From: Bacteroidota bacterium
Lineage (GTDB): Bacteria; Bacteroidota; Bacteroidia; AKYH767-A; OLB10
DNA length: 64,000 nucleotides
Direction: 5' to 3'
NCBI GenBank assembly: GCA_016722525.1
Contig: JADKJB010000009.1
Location: 164,121-228,120 of the forward strand
Both the position numbers and the translations under genes were made by a program. The notes under the pieces were generated by a model that was not told the origin of the DNA, searched no databases, and saw only the letters and a program-made list of their open reading frames with translations. The stretch's first letter is position 1; every line of letters begins with the position of its first letter. Positions 9,574 through 20,000 of the stretch are shown here, one piece after another.

Positions 9574-12500
9574 ATGGAAATTATATTTATGAAATTTGAA
9601 ATGAAGTATCTGGTTGTTATAATTAGTATGCTGCTACTGATTTCTGTGACTTCTTTTGGACAAGGGATTGTAAGAGGCAAGGTCACAGATGAAAATGGAG
9701 AAACAGTTATTGGTGCTAGTATTATACTAAAGACAAATCCTTCTGTGGGTACTACCACTGATTTTGATGGTAATTACAGTTTAAAAATAGCAAAATTAAC
9801 ACCAGAAATTCTGGTTATATCCTATATCAGTTATGCCTCTCAGGAATTCACTGTTAATCCTGTAAACGGGCAAGTAGTTATTAAAAACATTTCTTTGGTT
9901 TCATCAAGCCAAAAAATTGGTGAAGTTGAAATTGTAGCTAAAATGTCCAGAGAAAAGGATAACTACATGGAAAAAGTGAAGATGAAATCTGCCACTTCTA
10001 TTGATTATATTTCATCCGAAACAATTAAAAAGACCGGTGACTCCTATGTAGTTTCTGCATTAGCAAGAGTCTCGGGTGTATCAACATCCAGTTCTGGAAT
10101 TATTACTGTAAGAGGTATCAGTGACAGGTATGTGAAAACAACTTTGAATGGAGCTTCAATTCCTACTTTAGATCCTTTTACCAATAACCTTAAGCTGGAT
10201 ATTTTCCCTACCAGCCTTATTGATAATGTTACAGTGACCAAAACATTTCAGCCTGATCAACCTGCTGACTGGGCTGGGGCTTATATTTCGATTGTCACCA
10301 AGGATTACCCGGAAAGTTTAAGTGTGACAGCGGAAACTTCAATTGGCTATAATTCTCAATCGACTTTTAAGAGTTTCCTGACTTCAGAAACAAGTTCAAC
10401 AGATTGGATGGGATACGATAAAGATTTCAGGGATATTGATCATGGTAGTTATCAGCAGGTAAACAGGTATCCAACTCAATATGAAGAATTAGTAGCACTT
10501 GGACTTGGGCCCTATTATCAATCACTCGGTATTACTTCATGGACTCCGAGTGATGCATCCGGAGTAGTTTATTTTAAATTAGGATTGATACAACTTGGAC
10601 TTTTAGGAGCTGCTCAAATCAATGATCCTGCTGCTTACTCAGCAGCTGTTAGTGCCTACTCGAGTGGCGATTTTAAGAACGAAGCATTTTATCAAATTAA
10701 CGAGAAGCCTACACAAACGAGTCGTGAGTTACCTAATAACTGGAATACATTTCATCAATCGGCTCCACTTGATTTTTCACAAAGCATTCAAATTGGTAAC
10801 CAGATAGAATTATTTAGCCGCCCTTTAGGAATACTGGCCGGATTTCGATATGCCAGTCAATATAGGAATGATCCAAATGGTAAAAACAATAGAGTGTTTG
10901 GTGGCGATGTAGTTGGTATTCTAAGCGAATCCAATGAAGAGCAGGGAATTGAATCTCATGGATGGAGCGGACTGTTGAACCTGAATTATAAACTCAACTC
11001 GAATAACAGTCTTGGAATTTTGTTTATGCCAAATCAATTAGGTATTAATAAAGTTCGTGATGGTGCGGAACAAGGTAGTAATCCGAATTATGAATATACA
11101 CTTACAAAGGATCAATATTACGAACAACGCACACAGTTAATTTACCAGGTAAAATCAGAACATTATATTCCAGCATTGAAATCAAAGATTGAATTCAATG
11201 CTTCTTATACAGATGGAACCAGCAAAGCCCCTGATTTTAAAACTTTAACCTATTTTGAAGAAGGTGATCAGTATTTAATAGATACAAAAGAATCAACTAC
11301 TCATCGTTACTACCGATATCTGGAAGAAAACATTCTTGATACCAGACTTTCATTCGAAGTACCTGTTGGAGCAAAACCCGGTTTATCAAGGAATTTAAAA
11401 ATTGGTGGATCTTATTTAAAATCAGACAGGGAAAGTGAACAATACGATTATAAAGTTAATTATTTTGGTGGTGGTTTTATAAACATTCCAAATAATGATA
11501 TTGGCGAATTTTTTGATGTTAACACGTTTTCATTGCAACAGGATAGTTCAGGTCAATACGTAATTGATAAGTTTTATGTTCGCGACGACAACCCTGCAAA
11601 CCATATTGTTGGTTATCGGGAAACAATTGGTGGCTTTGCCATGCTTGACTATAATATTTCATTTTCTTTACGTGTGGTAGGCGGATTGCGAGTTGAAAAA
11701 GCATTGCTATTTACGGATGTGTATGATTATGATAAATTAGGATATAAAAATAATGATCCACGAAGAAAATATTCAGAAGATATTTTCGTAGTGAATTCGG
11801 GAAATCTTAATGAAGTTAGTTTTTTACCATCAGTAGGAATAATTTATAATATAACAGCAAATACCGATGCGCCTTTTAATTTAAGAGCCAACTATAGCAA
11901 ATCAGTTGCACGACCAAGTATCAGGGAATTATCTGATGCTATTGTGTATGATTATGAAGTTAAAGATGATCTGTTTGGTAATTCTAATCTTAAAGAGGTA
12001 AAAATCAATAATTATGATTTGCGCCTGGAGCGATATTTTAATTCTGGAACAAATCTTAGTGGAAGTGTTTTTTATAAAGATTTTAAAAATCACATTGAGT
12101 TAATTAGTACTGTTCAAGGATTTACATGGCAAAATGTTGATGAATCATTTGCTTACGGTATTGAAGTAGAAGGTAGCGGAAAAATCACTAAAAATTTGGA
12201 GCTGCAGGCAAATTTCACTTTAGTTAAATCAGAAACAAATTTTATTCAGTATCAGTTACTTTCTAGAGATGGAATAAAAGAGTACATTCCGGTGGATACA
12301 CTCAAACATAATATGTATGGGCAGGCTCCGTATGTTGTAAATACCATTCTAACATATGGCTTCGATAGCCTTGGATTGTCTATTTCGGCAAGTTATAATC
12401 TTCAAGGCAGGAAATTAGTGATTACATCAACTACAGGTACGCCCGATGTTTATGATATGCCAAGGCATTTAGTGGACCTTAAAGTCTCAAAGCGCATTGG

Positions 12501-12654
12501 CAAATACTTTAGTGCCAGTTTTAAAATTCAAAACTTGCTCGATGAACCTGTTCGCAGAACTTATATTTATGATGATGGTGGAGAGATTGACTATGACAGA
12601 TTTAGTTATGGCACCACTTACACCTTAGGACTTACTTATAAACTGAGCAAATAA
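9574..12654 (+). CDS. TonB-dependent outer-membrane receptor
   Basis: 1026 residues. After a signal peptide (about 1-32, LLLISVTSFGQ) comes a CarboxypepD-regulatory-like domain (GKVTDENGETVIGASIILKT ... TTDFDGNYSLKI), a TonB-box-like EVEIVAK, and a plug domain with ALARVSGVSTSSSGIITVRG and LNGASIPTLDPFTNNLKLDI. The plug ends TFQPDQPADWAGAYISIVTK. A 22-strand-type barrel follows, ending in an aromatic-rich TYTLGLTYKLSK. Such receptors import large ligands powered by TonB-ExbBD; the substrate is not readable. No SusD-like partner is present. The surrounding secreted family A genes are the obvious candidate partners. The coding frame is intact. Confidence 0.9.
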   Translation: MEIIFMKFEMKYLVVIISMLLLISVTSFGQGIVRGKVTDENGETVIGASIILKTNPSVGTTTDFDGNYSLKIAKLTPEILVISYISYASQEFTVNPVNGQVVIKNISLVSSSQKIGEVEIVAKMSREKDNYMEKVKMKSATSIDYISSETIKKTGDSYVVSALARVSGVSTSSSGIITVRGISDRYVKTTLNGASIPTLDPFTNNLKLDIFPTSLIDNVTVTKTFQPDQPADWAGAYISIVTKDYPESLSVTAETSIGYNSQSTFKSFLTSETSSTDWMGYDKDFRDIDHGSYQQVNRYPTQYEELVALGLGPYYQSLGITSWTPSDASGVVYFKLGLIQLGLLGAAQINDPAAYSAAVSAYSSGDFKNEAFYQINEKPTQTSRELPNNWNTFHQSAPLDFSQSIQIGNQIELFSRPLGILAGFRYASQYRNDPNGKNNRVFGGDVVGILSESNEEQGIESHGWSGLLNLNYKLNSNNSLGILFMPNQLGINKVRDGAEQGSNPNYEYTLTKDQYYEQRTQLIYQVKSEHYIPALKSKIEFNASYTDGTSKAPDFKTLTYFEEGDQYLIDTKESTTHRYYRYLEENILDTRLSFEVPVGAKPGLSRNLKIGGSYLKSDRESEQYDYKVNYFGGGFINIPNNDIGEFFDVNTFSLQQDSSGQYVIDKFYVRDDNPANHIVGYRETIGGFAMLDYNISFSLRVVGGLRVEKALLFTDVYDYDKLGYKNNDPRRKYSEDIFVVNSGNLNEVSFLPSVGIIYNITANTDAPFNLRANYSKSVARPSIRELSDAIVYDYEVKDDLFGNSNLKEVKINNYDLRLERYFNSGTNLSGSVFYKDFKNHIELISTVQGFTWQNVDESFAYGIEVEGSGKITKNLELQANFTLVKSETNFIQYQLLSRDGIKEYIPVDTLKHNMYGQAPYVVNTILTYGFDSLGLSISASYNLQGRKLVITSTTGTPDVYDMPRHLVDLKVSKRIGKYFSASFKIQNLLDEPVRRTYIYDDGGEIDYDRFSYGTTYTLGLTYKLSK

Positions 12655-12690
12655 GTTAAATTAGTCTAATAATTGATTAAACTTTGCAAT

Positions 12691-14073
12691 ATGAATACTA
12701 AGTTTACATATTTGAAACATTTAGGGAAAGGGTTTATGTTTTTTGTTCTTTCGTTTTTCGGCATGTTTTATTCATTACCTGTTTCGGCTCAAATTGAAAA
12801 TCTGATTGTTGAAACCTATTATATTGCAGATTCAAATGATGCCACGGATACCACAGAAGGGCGTTCACTTCAAATTGGCATGAAAACTTACCGAGTATAT
12901 CTGGATCTGGCACCTGATACAAGACTTCGCAAAATCTTTGGTAGCAATCTTCATCCATTAAAAATCAATAGTACCGATATTTTCTACAACAACATAGATC
13001 GACCCAATGCGAATTTTGGTTATTTAATAAATATATCATGGTATAATAGTAATCCAACTATAGCTTTGGACAGCTGGCTTACGATTGGCATGGCTTCAAC
13101 AGTTTACTTGGGTGTTAATAAGACGAATGATACGGATGGTTCATTTGTTGGAGGTGCAAATAACGGAGGTGGTACAGCTGGAATTCCCGGCGGCCTGCTT
13201 GTTAATGCTGATCCATTGGCAGGCATACCAGTTACAGTTGCAGATGGTTTAATGGCAAATACCAATACTATCGGGCAATGGTTAGAAGTAGGATTTAAGG
13301 ATATTTCCGGCACAGATACAACTGTATTTGGCCCTTTAAATTCAGGGAATGAGTTTCTTAGTACGAATGCTTTGCTACAACAAAACAATGGTGTAAAAGG
13401 TGCTGATACAATTGCAAATATAGTTTTGATTGCACAATTAACTACAATGGGCGATTTATCATTTGAGTTCAATGTAGAGGTAGATCAATTTGATGGAGTC
13501 AATTATAATATATTTACTTATGTGGCAAATGGAGATTCATTGCAAGCAGGTGAAATTTTAAGCCCTTCCCTTACTTACCCGCCTTCTTGCGGTTGCACTG
13601 ATCCTCAATATCTGGAGTATAATTCTTCCTACGCATGTTCTTCGGCAGGTTCTTGTCTTACTTTAATAGCTTTTGGTTGTATGGATACCTTGGCATGTAA
13701 TTTTGATCCACTTGCTAATTTTGATATCCCAACTTTATGTTGTTATCCTGGTTATTGTAACGACCGTGATTTGTCAGTTGTATGTCCATCAATTGCACTT
13801 AACCGATTTGGAATTCGACAGTTATTTCCTTCTCCTGCTTATAATCACATACAGGTAAATTGCACTTCCGGTTCAAATGATGAAACTGCTTATTATATTT
13901 ATGATTCAACGGGGAAGTTAGTTGATGAAAAGAGTTTCAGATATAACAAGGATAAAGGGATTGATTTTGAAATAAATATTTCAAATTTAAATGTTGGATT
14001 GTATTTTCTTATTGTAAGAAACGGAAATGAAACAGATACAAGAACTTTTATGAAAGATGGATTGGACAAGTAG
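12691..14073 (+). CDS. Secreted family A protein with Cys-rich module and T9SS sorting domain
   Basis: The ATG at 12691 is preferred to an upstream TTG because it gives a compact signal peptide (FMFFVLSFFGMFYSLPVSAQ). The family A domain runs from IENLIVETYYIADSNDA to about residue 300 (KTYRVYLDLAPDTRLRKIFG, ALDSWLTIGMASTVYLGVNK, NIVLIAQLTTMGDLSFEFNV). It is followed by a Cys-rich stretch of about 70 residues (CGCTDPQYLEYNSSYACSS, GCMDTLACNFDPLANFD, CCYPGYC), of the GCTDP type common in marine Bacteroidota surface proteins. The C-terminal sorting domain starts LFPSPAYNHIQVN. Function unknown; likely cell-surface. Confidence 0.8.
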   Translation: MNTKFTYLKHLGKGFMFFVLSFFGMFYSLPVSAQIENLIVETYYIADSNDATDTTEGRSLQIGMKTYRVYLDLAPDTRLRKIFGSNLHPLKINSTDIFYNNIDRPNANFGYLINISWYNSNPTIALDSWLTIGMASTVYLGVNKTNDTDGSFVGGANNGGGTAGIPGGLLVNADPLAGIPVTVADGLMANTNTIGQWLEVGFKDISGTDTTVFGPLNSGNEFLSTNALLQQNNGVKGADTIANIVLIAQLTTMGDLSFEFNVEVDQFDGVNYNIFTYVANGDSLQAGEILSPSLTYPPSCGCTDPQYLEYNSSYACSSAGSCLTLIAFGCMDTLACNFDPLANFDIPTLCCYPGYCNDRDLSVVCPSIALNRFGIRQLFPSPAYNHIQVNCTSGSNDETAYYIYDSTGKLVDEKSFRYNKDKGIDFEINISNLNVGLYFLIVRNGNETDTRTFMKDGLDK

Positions 14074-14116
14074 TTAAAATATTCAAAATATATAACTATA
14101 TTATACCTACTGAATT

Positions 14117-14860
14117 ATGTTTAAAAAATACGATGTTTTGAAATCATTTCTTGCAGTTTTATTTCTGTTGGTTATTTTGTTGCCGGCCTGCAAAGAAGAA
14201 GACGAACCAGTCCCTGTTATTGAAACGGGAAAAGTTACTGATATTGATGGAAACGAATACAAAACTGTAAAAATTGGAAATCAATGGTGGATGGCGGAAA
14301 ATTTAAAAGTTTCGAAATACAACAATGGAACTCCAATTCCATTTGTGCAGGATCCTAATTTTGGTTGGGCAACAGTTCAAGACGCATGTTGTTTATATAA
14401 TAACTCTTCAAATTCAACCGGCTATCTTTATAATTTTGAGGCAGTGACGAATACTTCTAAGCTGGCTCCTGAGGGATGGCACATTCCAACTGATTCGGAG
14501 TGGAAGCAACTGGAATTGCACTTGGGAATGAGCGGCAGTGAAGTTGATTTTACAGGATGGAGAGGAAGTAATGAAGGTGAAAAACTTAAAATGGAAGCAA
14601 ATTCAGGATGGGCTTTTTATGAAAATGTTTGGGCTACTAATGAAAGTGGTTTTTCTGCTGAAGCTGGAAGTTGCATAGTGTTCAATGGGAAATTGGGTAA
14701 CCCGGGAATTCAATATAACGGTTTTTGGTGGACCAGTTCAGAAGATTCCGATACTGAAGCCTGGTACCGTCATATGGATTATAAAGAACGAAGAATTTTT
14801 CGTTTTCATGGACAAAATAATTATGGATTTAGCATCAGGTGTGTTAAAGATGCAAACTAA
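14117..14860 (+). CDS. FISUMP-domain lipoprotein
   Basis: 247 residues. An N-terminal hydrophobic segment ends in a lipobox (LLPAC), so the mature protein should be lipid-anchored. Residues about 35-247 are the Fibrobacter succinogenes major paralogous (FISUMP) domain: VTDIDGNEYKTVKIGNQWWM, NLKVSKYNNGTPIP, APEGWHIPTDSEWKQLE, GFWWTSSEDSDTEAWYRHM and GFSIRCVKD. FISUMP domains have a C-type-lectin-like fold, so a binding role is plausible but not shown. It is 43 bp after the preceding gene, in the same orientation. Confidence 0.88.
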   Translation: MFKKYDVLKSFLAVLFLLVILLPACKEEDEPVPVIETGKVTDIDGNEYKTVKIGNQWWMAENLKVSKYNNGTPIPFVQDPNFGWATVQDACCLYNNSSNSTGYLYNFEAVTNTSKLAPEGWHIPTDSEWKQLELHLGMSGSEVDFTGWRGSNEGEKLKMEANSGWAFYENVWATNESGFSAEAGSCIVFNGKLGNPGIQYNGFWWTSSEDSDTEAWYRHMDYKERRIFRFHGQNNYGFSIRCVKDAN

Positions 14861-15453
14861 TCGATCTATAGAAAATGTTTTCAATGGTATTTTTATCCTT
14901 GCATAGAAAATTTAATTTGGATACTAAAGAGTAAGTTGATTTTTCTATTTTTAAGTTACAGGGTATTAGTTTTGTGTGTTGTTGAGTTCTAAATGGAAGT
15001 ATAGCAATTTTGTATCAAAATATATTTCATACTTTGCTTTTTCAGATAGTACTAACATGTCTCCATTACCAACAATATTGCTTTTTTTTATTTGAAATAA
15101 ACCTAGCCATTTAATAGGTAGTATATTTTAATTAATGTCAACGATATAATTGAAATTGAACTGCTAGAAGCATTTCAAATAATTTCTAAAAAATATCATT
15201 TTTGATGACTTTTAACTTTGAGTTAGTATTTAACTAACATGATTGCATCGCATCGTTAACAATTTTATAAAATCAATTTGGTATTAAATCAAACACATCA
15301 TCGGACATTTGTCAAGGGAAATAAAAACACTTTTAACGAATTCATTTCAAAAGAAAAATTAGTTGTATAGAAAGAATTTAGTTCAAATAAGAAACATATT
15401 TAAAAACAATCAAAATCATTATTTAAACAATCTAACCAATCAAACAAAAAAAC
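14861..15453. other. A+T-rich intergenic region before the beta-helix gene
   Basis: About 590 bp with no supported ORF. TAACTTTG at 15213-15220 fits a -7 box but has no well-spaced -33 element. The long leader suggests regulation of the two large genes downstream. Confidence 0.5.
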
Positions 15454-17043
15454 ATGAAAAAAATGTTCAAGAAAATTGTAATGTCAGCAGCCATAGTGGT
15501 AGCGGGCACAGCATCTGTTTCAGCTCAAACCAATCTTGGAGCTGCTTGCGGATGTCCTAGTATTGCAAGCAGGCCAACAGTTAACATGTCAACACTGGCT
15601 GATGGAAGTGGAAACTTAACTGCTGCCAACACTGTATTAACCTGTGACAAAAAATGGATTATCAACGATAAAATTTTCGTTGGAAATGGTAAATCAATCA
15701 CAATTCAGCCAGGTACGGCTTTATTTGCAACTTCAACTGCAGGAGCTAATGCTGATGCTTTGGTTATTAGCCGTGGAGGAAAAATCTTTGCAGCAGGAAC
15801 AGAAACTTGTCCTATTGTATTTACGGCGGTATCAGATCCTTTAGATGGAACTTATTCAGTTGGTAATCAACAACAGTGGGGTGGATTAGTACTTTTAGGT
15901 CGTGCTACAAATAACCTTTTGTCAATAGCATGTAACGGCCCACAGGCAAATGCTTATCAGGCGAACGGAATTGGTCTGATAGAAGGTTTTATTGCAGCTG
16001 ATCCACGCGCTTATTATGGTGCTGATCTTGCTGGAACATTTGGACCTGCTGAGACATTTGATGACAATGATAACTCTGGTATCGTTCGTTATGTATCACT
16101 TCGTCATGGAGGTGCAACTGCATCTACTGCAAACGAATTAAATGGTTTAACAATGGGTTCTGTTGGTCGCGGAACAACTATTGATCACGTTGAAATCGTT
16201 TCTAACAGTGATGATGGATTTGAAATGTTCGGTGGAACAGTAAATCTTAAATATTGTGCTGTTCAATACAATGACGACGATGCATTTGATTGGGATCAGG
16301 GTTACAGAGGAAAAGGTCAGTTCTGGTTTGCTGTTAAAGCATCAGGAAGAGGTGACAACGGTTTTGAAATGGATAGCGATGATAACCATTGCCTTCAATC
16401 TCCAACTTCACGTCCAATAGTTTACAATGCAACTGTTATTGGTGACGATACTGACGCTGGTCTTGAAGCAAAAGAAAACACTGAAGGTGAAATTTACAAT
16501 TCTATTATTGCAAATTATAACCAAGGTTTGAACATTTACAACCAATTTCCTGCTGACGTTTACACGAATTGGAATGCAAACAGTTTTAAAGTTCAGAACT
16601 GTACATTTGTTAGTAACGCTCAATCTGCATTGACTATACAACCAGCAGGATCTCCTGTTACTGCAACAGGTGGTGATGTTACTAAGTTCACCTCTGAAGG
16701 TAATGTGGATGCTGGTGCTTCAATTCCAGGATTCGACTTTACTGTTGCTGTAACTCTTACCGGAAGTGCTTTAACTGCAGTTACAGATCTTTATGATGTT
16801 TCTCCAAGCCCGGTATTGACTTCTACAATCACGGCACCTTCTGATGGATTCTTTTCACCGGTAAACTACCGTGGTGCATTTGCAACAAATGCTCCTAGCT
16901 GGTTGAACAACTGGAGTTATGCTGCATTCATTGATGCTACTAACGGTTTGGTACCATGTCCTACTGATACCAACGGTGATGGTGTAACCAACATTACTGA
17001 TTTCAACGCAGTACTTGGAGCATTTGGAACAACTTGCGATTAA
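15454..17043 (+). CDS. Secreted right-handed beta-helix protein with C-terminal dockerin-like motif
   Basis: 529 residues. Signal peptide about 1-25 (VVAGTASVSAQ), then a conserved Bacteroidota/gammaproteobacterial secreted family: CDKKWIINDKIFVGNGKSIT, IQPGTALF, QQWGGLVLLGRA, NGIGLIEGF, FDDNDNSGIVRYVSLRHGG, VGRGTTIDHVEIVSNSDDG and DDDAFDWDQGYRGKGQFWF. The Asp/Asn-rich turns suggest calcium-stabilised parallel beta-helix coils. The end is DTNGDGVTNITDFN followed by LGAFGTTCD: a single calcium-loop (DxNxDGxxxxxD) of dockerin type in place of the usual sorting domain. Relatives often sit beside TonB-dependent receptors. Function unknown; surface binding is inferred. The next gene starts 44 bp later. 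Confidence 0.82.
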   Translation: MKKMFKKIVMSAAIVVAGTASVSAQTNLGAACGCPSIASRPTVNMSTLADGSGNLTAANTVLTCDKKWIINDKIFVGNGKSITIQPGTALFATSTAGANADALVISRGGKIFAAGTETCPIVFTAVSDPLDGTYSVGNQQQWGGLVLLGRATNNLLSIACNGPQANAYQANGIGLIEGFIAADPRAYYGADLAGTFGPAETFDDNDNSGIVRYVSLRHGGATASTANELNGLTMGSVGRGTTIDHVEIVSNSDDGFEMFGGTVNLKYCAVQYNDDDAFDWDQGYRGKGQFWFAVKASGRGDNGFEMDSDDNHCLQSPTSRPIVYNATVIGDDTDAGLEAKENTEGEIYNSIIANYNQGLNIYNQFPADVYTNWNANSFKVQNCTFVSNAQSALTIQPAGSPVTATGGDVTKFTSEGNVDAGASIPGFDFTVAVTLTGSALTAVTDLYDVSPSPVLTSTITAPSDGFFSPVNYRGAFATNAPSWLNNWSYAAFIDATNGLVPCPTDTNGDGVTNITDFNAVLGAFGTTCD

Positions 17044-17087
17044 TTTTTTAAACCCACAAAACAAACAAAACAAAAATTAGAAAGATT

Positions 17088-20000
17088 ATGAAAAAAATTC
17101 TATTGGGGTTAGCCCTCTTAATAACAGGATCCGCTACTGTGAAAGCACAGGGAGTTGAAGGGTTCATTGTTGAAAAGTTCTATGTAACGAATGCCGCAGA
17201 TAATGCTGGTTTTCCGGCTACAGGAACAGTTCTTCCTACTGGTTCAGTAGTATGGAGATTTTATGTTGATATGGCTGCTGGTTGGGAGCTACAAAGTGTT
17301 TATGGTGACCCGAATCACACATTAAACATTTCAACTACAACTGCATTCTTCAATAACGTTGATCGTGGTGAAGCATTCAGTCATTCTATTGCAGGAAATC
17401 AGATGATTAATAATACTAATTATATTGATTCTTATTTATCTTTAGGTGGAACTTCATCAAACCGTGTTGGTATTTTGAAAACAGAAGATGATGCAGTTAA
17501 CAATATTGCATTCGCTGGTGGTTACCTTCAGAATAATAATGCAACTGCAGGTCAGCCTTTAACGGCACGTGATGGTTCTTCAAGTGCAAACATAACTCCG
17601 GTATCTATTACACCTGCTGGTCTTGTTCTTGACATTTTCGGACCATCACAGTCTCCTGTAGCTGGAACTACATTTTCAACATCTAGTGGTGCTTGGGCTA
17701 CAACAGCTTCATGTGTTGGACCAACTGCAACTAACCGTGTGTTAATTGCACAAATCACAAGTGATGGTGTTCTTACTTATGCATTCAACGTGCAGGTTAG
17801 AAATATCACAACATTTGCTGTTGAAAATTATGTACCTTCCAGTCCTGTAGCAGCTGAAATTGCACTTCCTGCATTAGCTGGAACTCTTAACCTTTCAAAC
17901 GCACTTCCTTCTGTAGCTATCACTGCACCAACAACCGGTTCAACTTATTTGACAGGTGCTGCTGTAACTATTGATGCAACTGCAAGTGATGTTGCTCCTG
18001 GTACTGTTGCAAATGTTGAATTCCTTGTTGATGGTGTTGTTGTAGGTAACGATATCACGTCTCCATATTCGTTCACATGGACAAGTACTGTTGGTGCACA
18101 TATTCTTACTGCTAGAGCTACTGATGATCTTGGTGGACAAGCTACTTCTTCGCCTGTCAACATTGTTGTGGGTAACGTTATTCCTCCAACAGTTAGCATC
18201 ACTGCTCCTGTTTCAGGTGCTTCATTTACTGAAGGCGATCTTGTTAACATAACTGCAAATGCAACTGATCTTGCTCCAGGTACTGTTACAAATGTTGAAT
18301 TCTTTGTAAATGGTGTGTCAATTGGTTCTGATGCTACTTCTCCATACGCTTTCGTTTGGAATTCAGTTCAGGGAACTGCAACACTTACTGCAGTTGCTAC
18401 AGATAATGATAACGCATCAGCTACATCGGCACCTGTATCTGTTACAGTATTCGATTCAAGCAGTGCTTATGTAATCACTACTTCAACTAACCCATGTTCT
18501 GCAAATACATTCTGTTTACCTGTTGTTGCTACAACTGCTGTTAATGATGTAATTGGTTATGATCTAGTAATGGCATTTGATAACACTAAAGTTATTCCAA
18601 CAGGTGTTGTTACTGTTGCTGATGATTTAATTAACTCTGGTTTTACTTCAACTGCAAACAGCATCGACAATACAAATGGTTTAATGTACATTTCTGTATT
18701 CTTTAATGCATCTGCACCTATCAATGCTGAATTTAATGGAACAGGTGAGTTACTTTGTGTTGAATTTGCAAGAACCGGTGGTTTTGCTTCTGTTGATACC
18801 GCTACTTTCTCTGTAACTTCTTTACAGGAAAGTTATTTCAACGGTGTTTTACCTAAAGTTGTTAACCCGGGTGATTTCATTACCTTTCAGGAAAGTGACT
18901 TTAGCAGCAATCTTAAATTCTGGTTCGACGGAAGCCCTATTCGTTACAATGCTGCCGTACCAACTGATTATTTAATTACTAACATCTATGGTGATAATAG
19001 TACATGTACTGCTTTATCAGTAACAGCTGTTCAACCTGATCTTGCTGGTAACTTCAGCTATGATATCGCTAATGGTACTTCTATCAACATCCAGAAAAAC
19101 ATCCCAAATACAACTAGTGTTCAGCCTGTTGTTAATGGCTTTGATGCTTTCTTGACAAGAAGAGTTCTTATTAACGATGCAACTTACATTCCTTCTGTTT
19201 ATGAAATGATTGCTATGGATGTGAATATTGATGGTGTTGTATCTGCAGGTGACTTATCACAAATCAACCAAAGAGCAGTATTGATCATTGGCGAATTCCG
19301 TCAGGCTTGGAATTATGATGCATCCGGTAACCCAATACCAGGAACTGGTCCTTCAAAAGATTGGTTGTTTGTTGATGGAACTACTTTGAATACTGATCCA
19401 GGATTCTTAATTTCTTCTTTGTTTCCTTTCCCTGATGCATCTGGTTATTCAAAATCCAATGTTCCTGTTCTTGACTTCTGTATTGGAGTTCCAGTATTCT
19501 CTTCACCTTCTTGTACTGTATTCGGAATTGAGTCTTATACTGGAATTTTAATGGGTGATGTGAATGGTAACTACGCTACTGTTGTTCCAAACGGAGCATT
19601 CAGAAATGCTGCAAGCGACAAAGTAATTTTTGATCTTACTAATGCTGTTGTAGCTGACGGATTTATTGATATCCCTGTTACTGCAATGTCTGCTGAGACT
19701 ATCCATGCACTTGACTTTGCAATGAAGTTCAATGATAGCAAACTTACTTTCGATAAAGTTGTAAATAACAACAACTACATGGAAACTTTGTCAAACCTTA
19801 ACTCTTCTGACAAAGCAGTAAGATTTACTTCTTACAGTCTTCAGAACTTTGATTTAACAAAGTCTCTTGTTTCTGTTCGTTTCGCAACTACATCTAACCA
19901 GGTTGTTGAATCTGATCTGAATTCACTTGAAGCTTACCTTAATGGAGAAGCAGTTAATGTTCAGGTTATTGGTGCACGCACTGCTCTTGGTAATGAGTCA

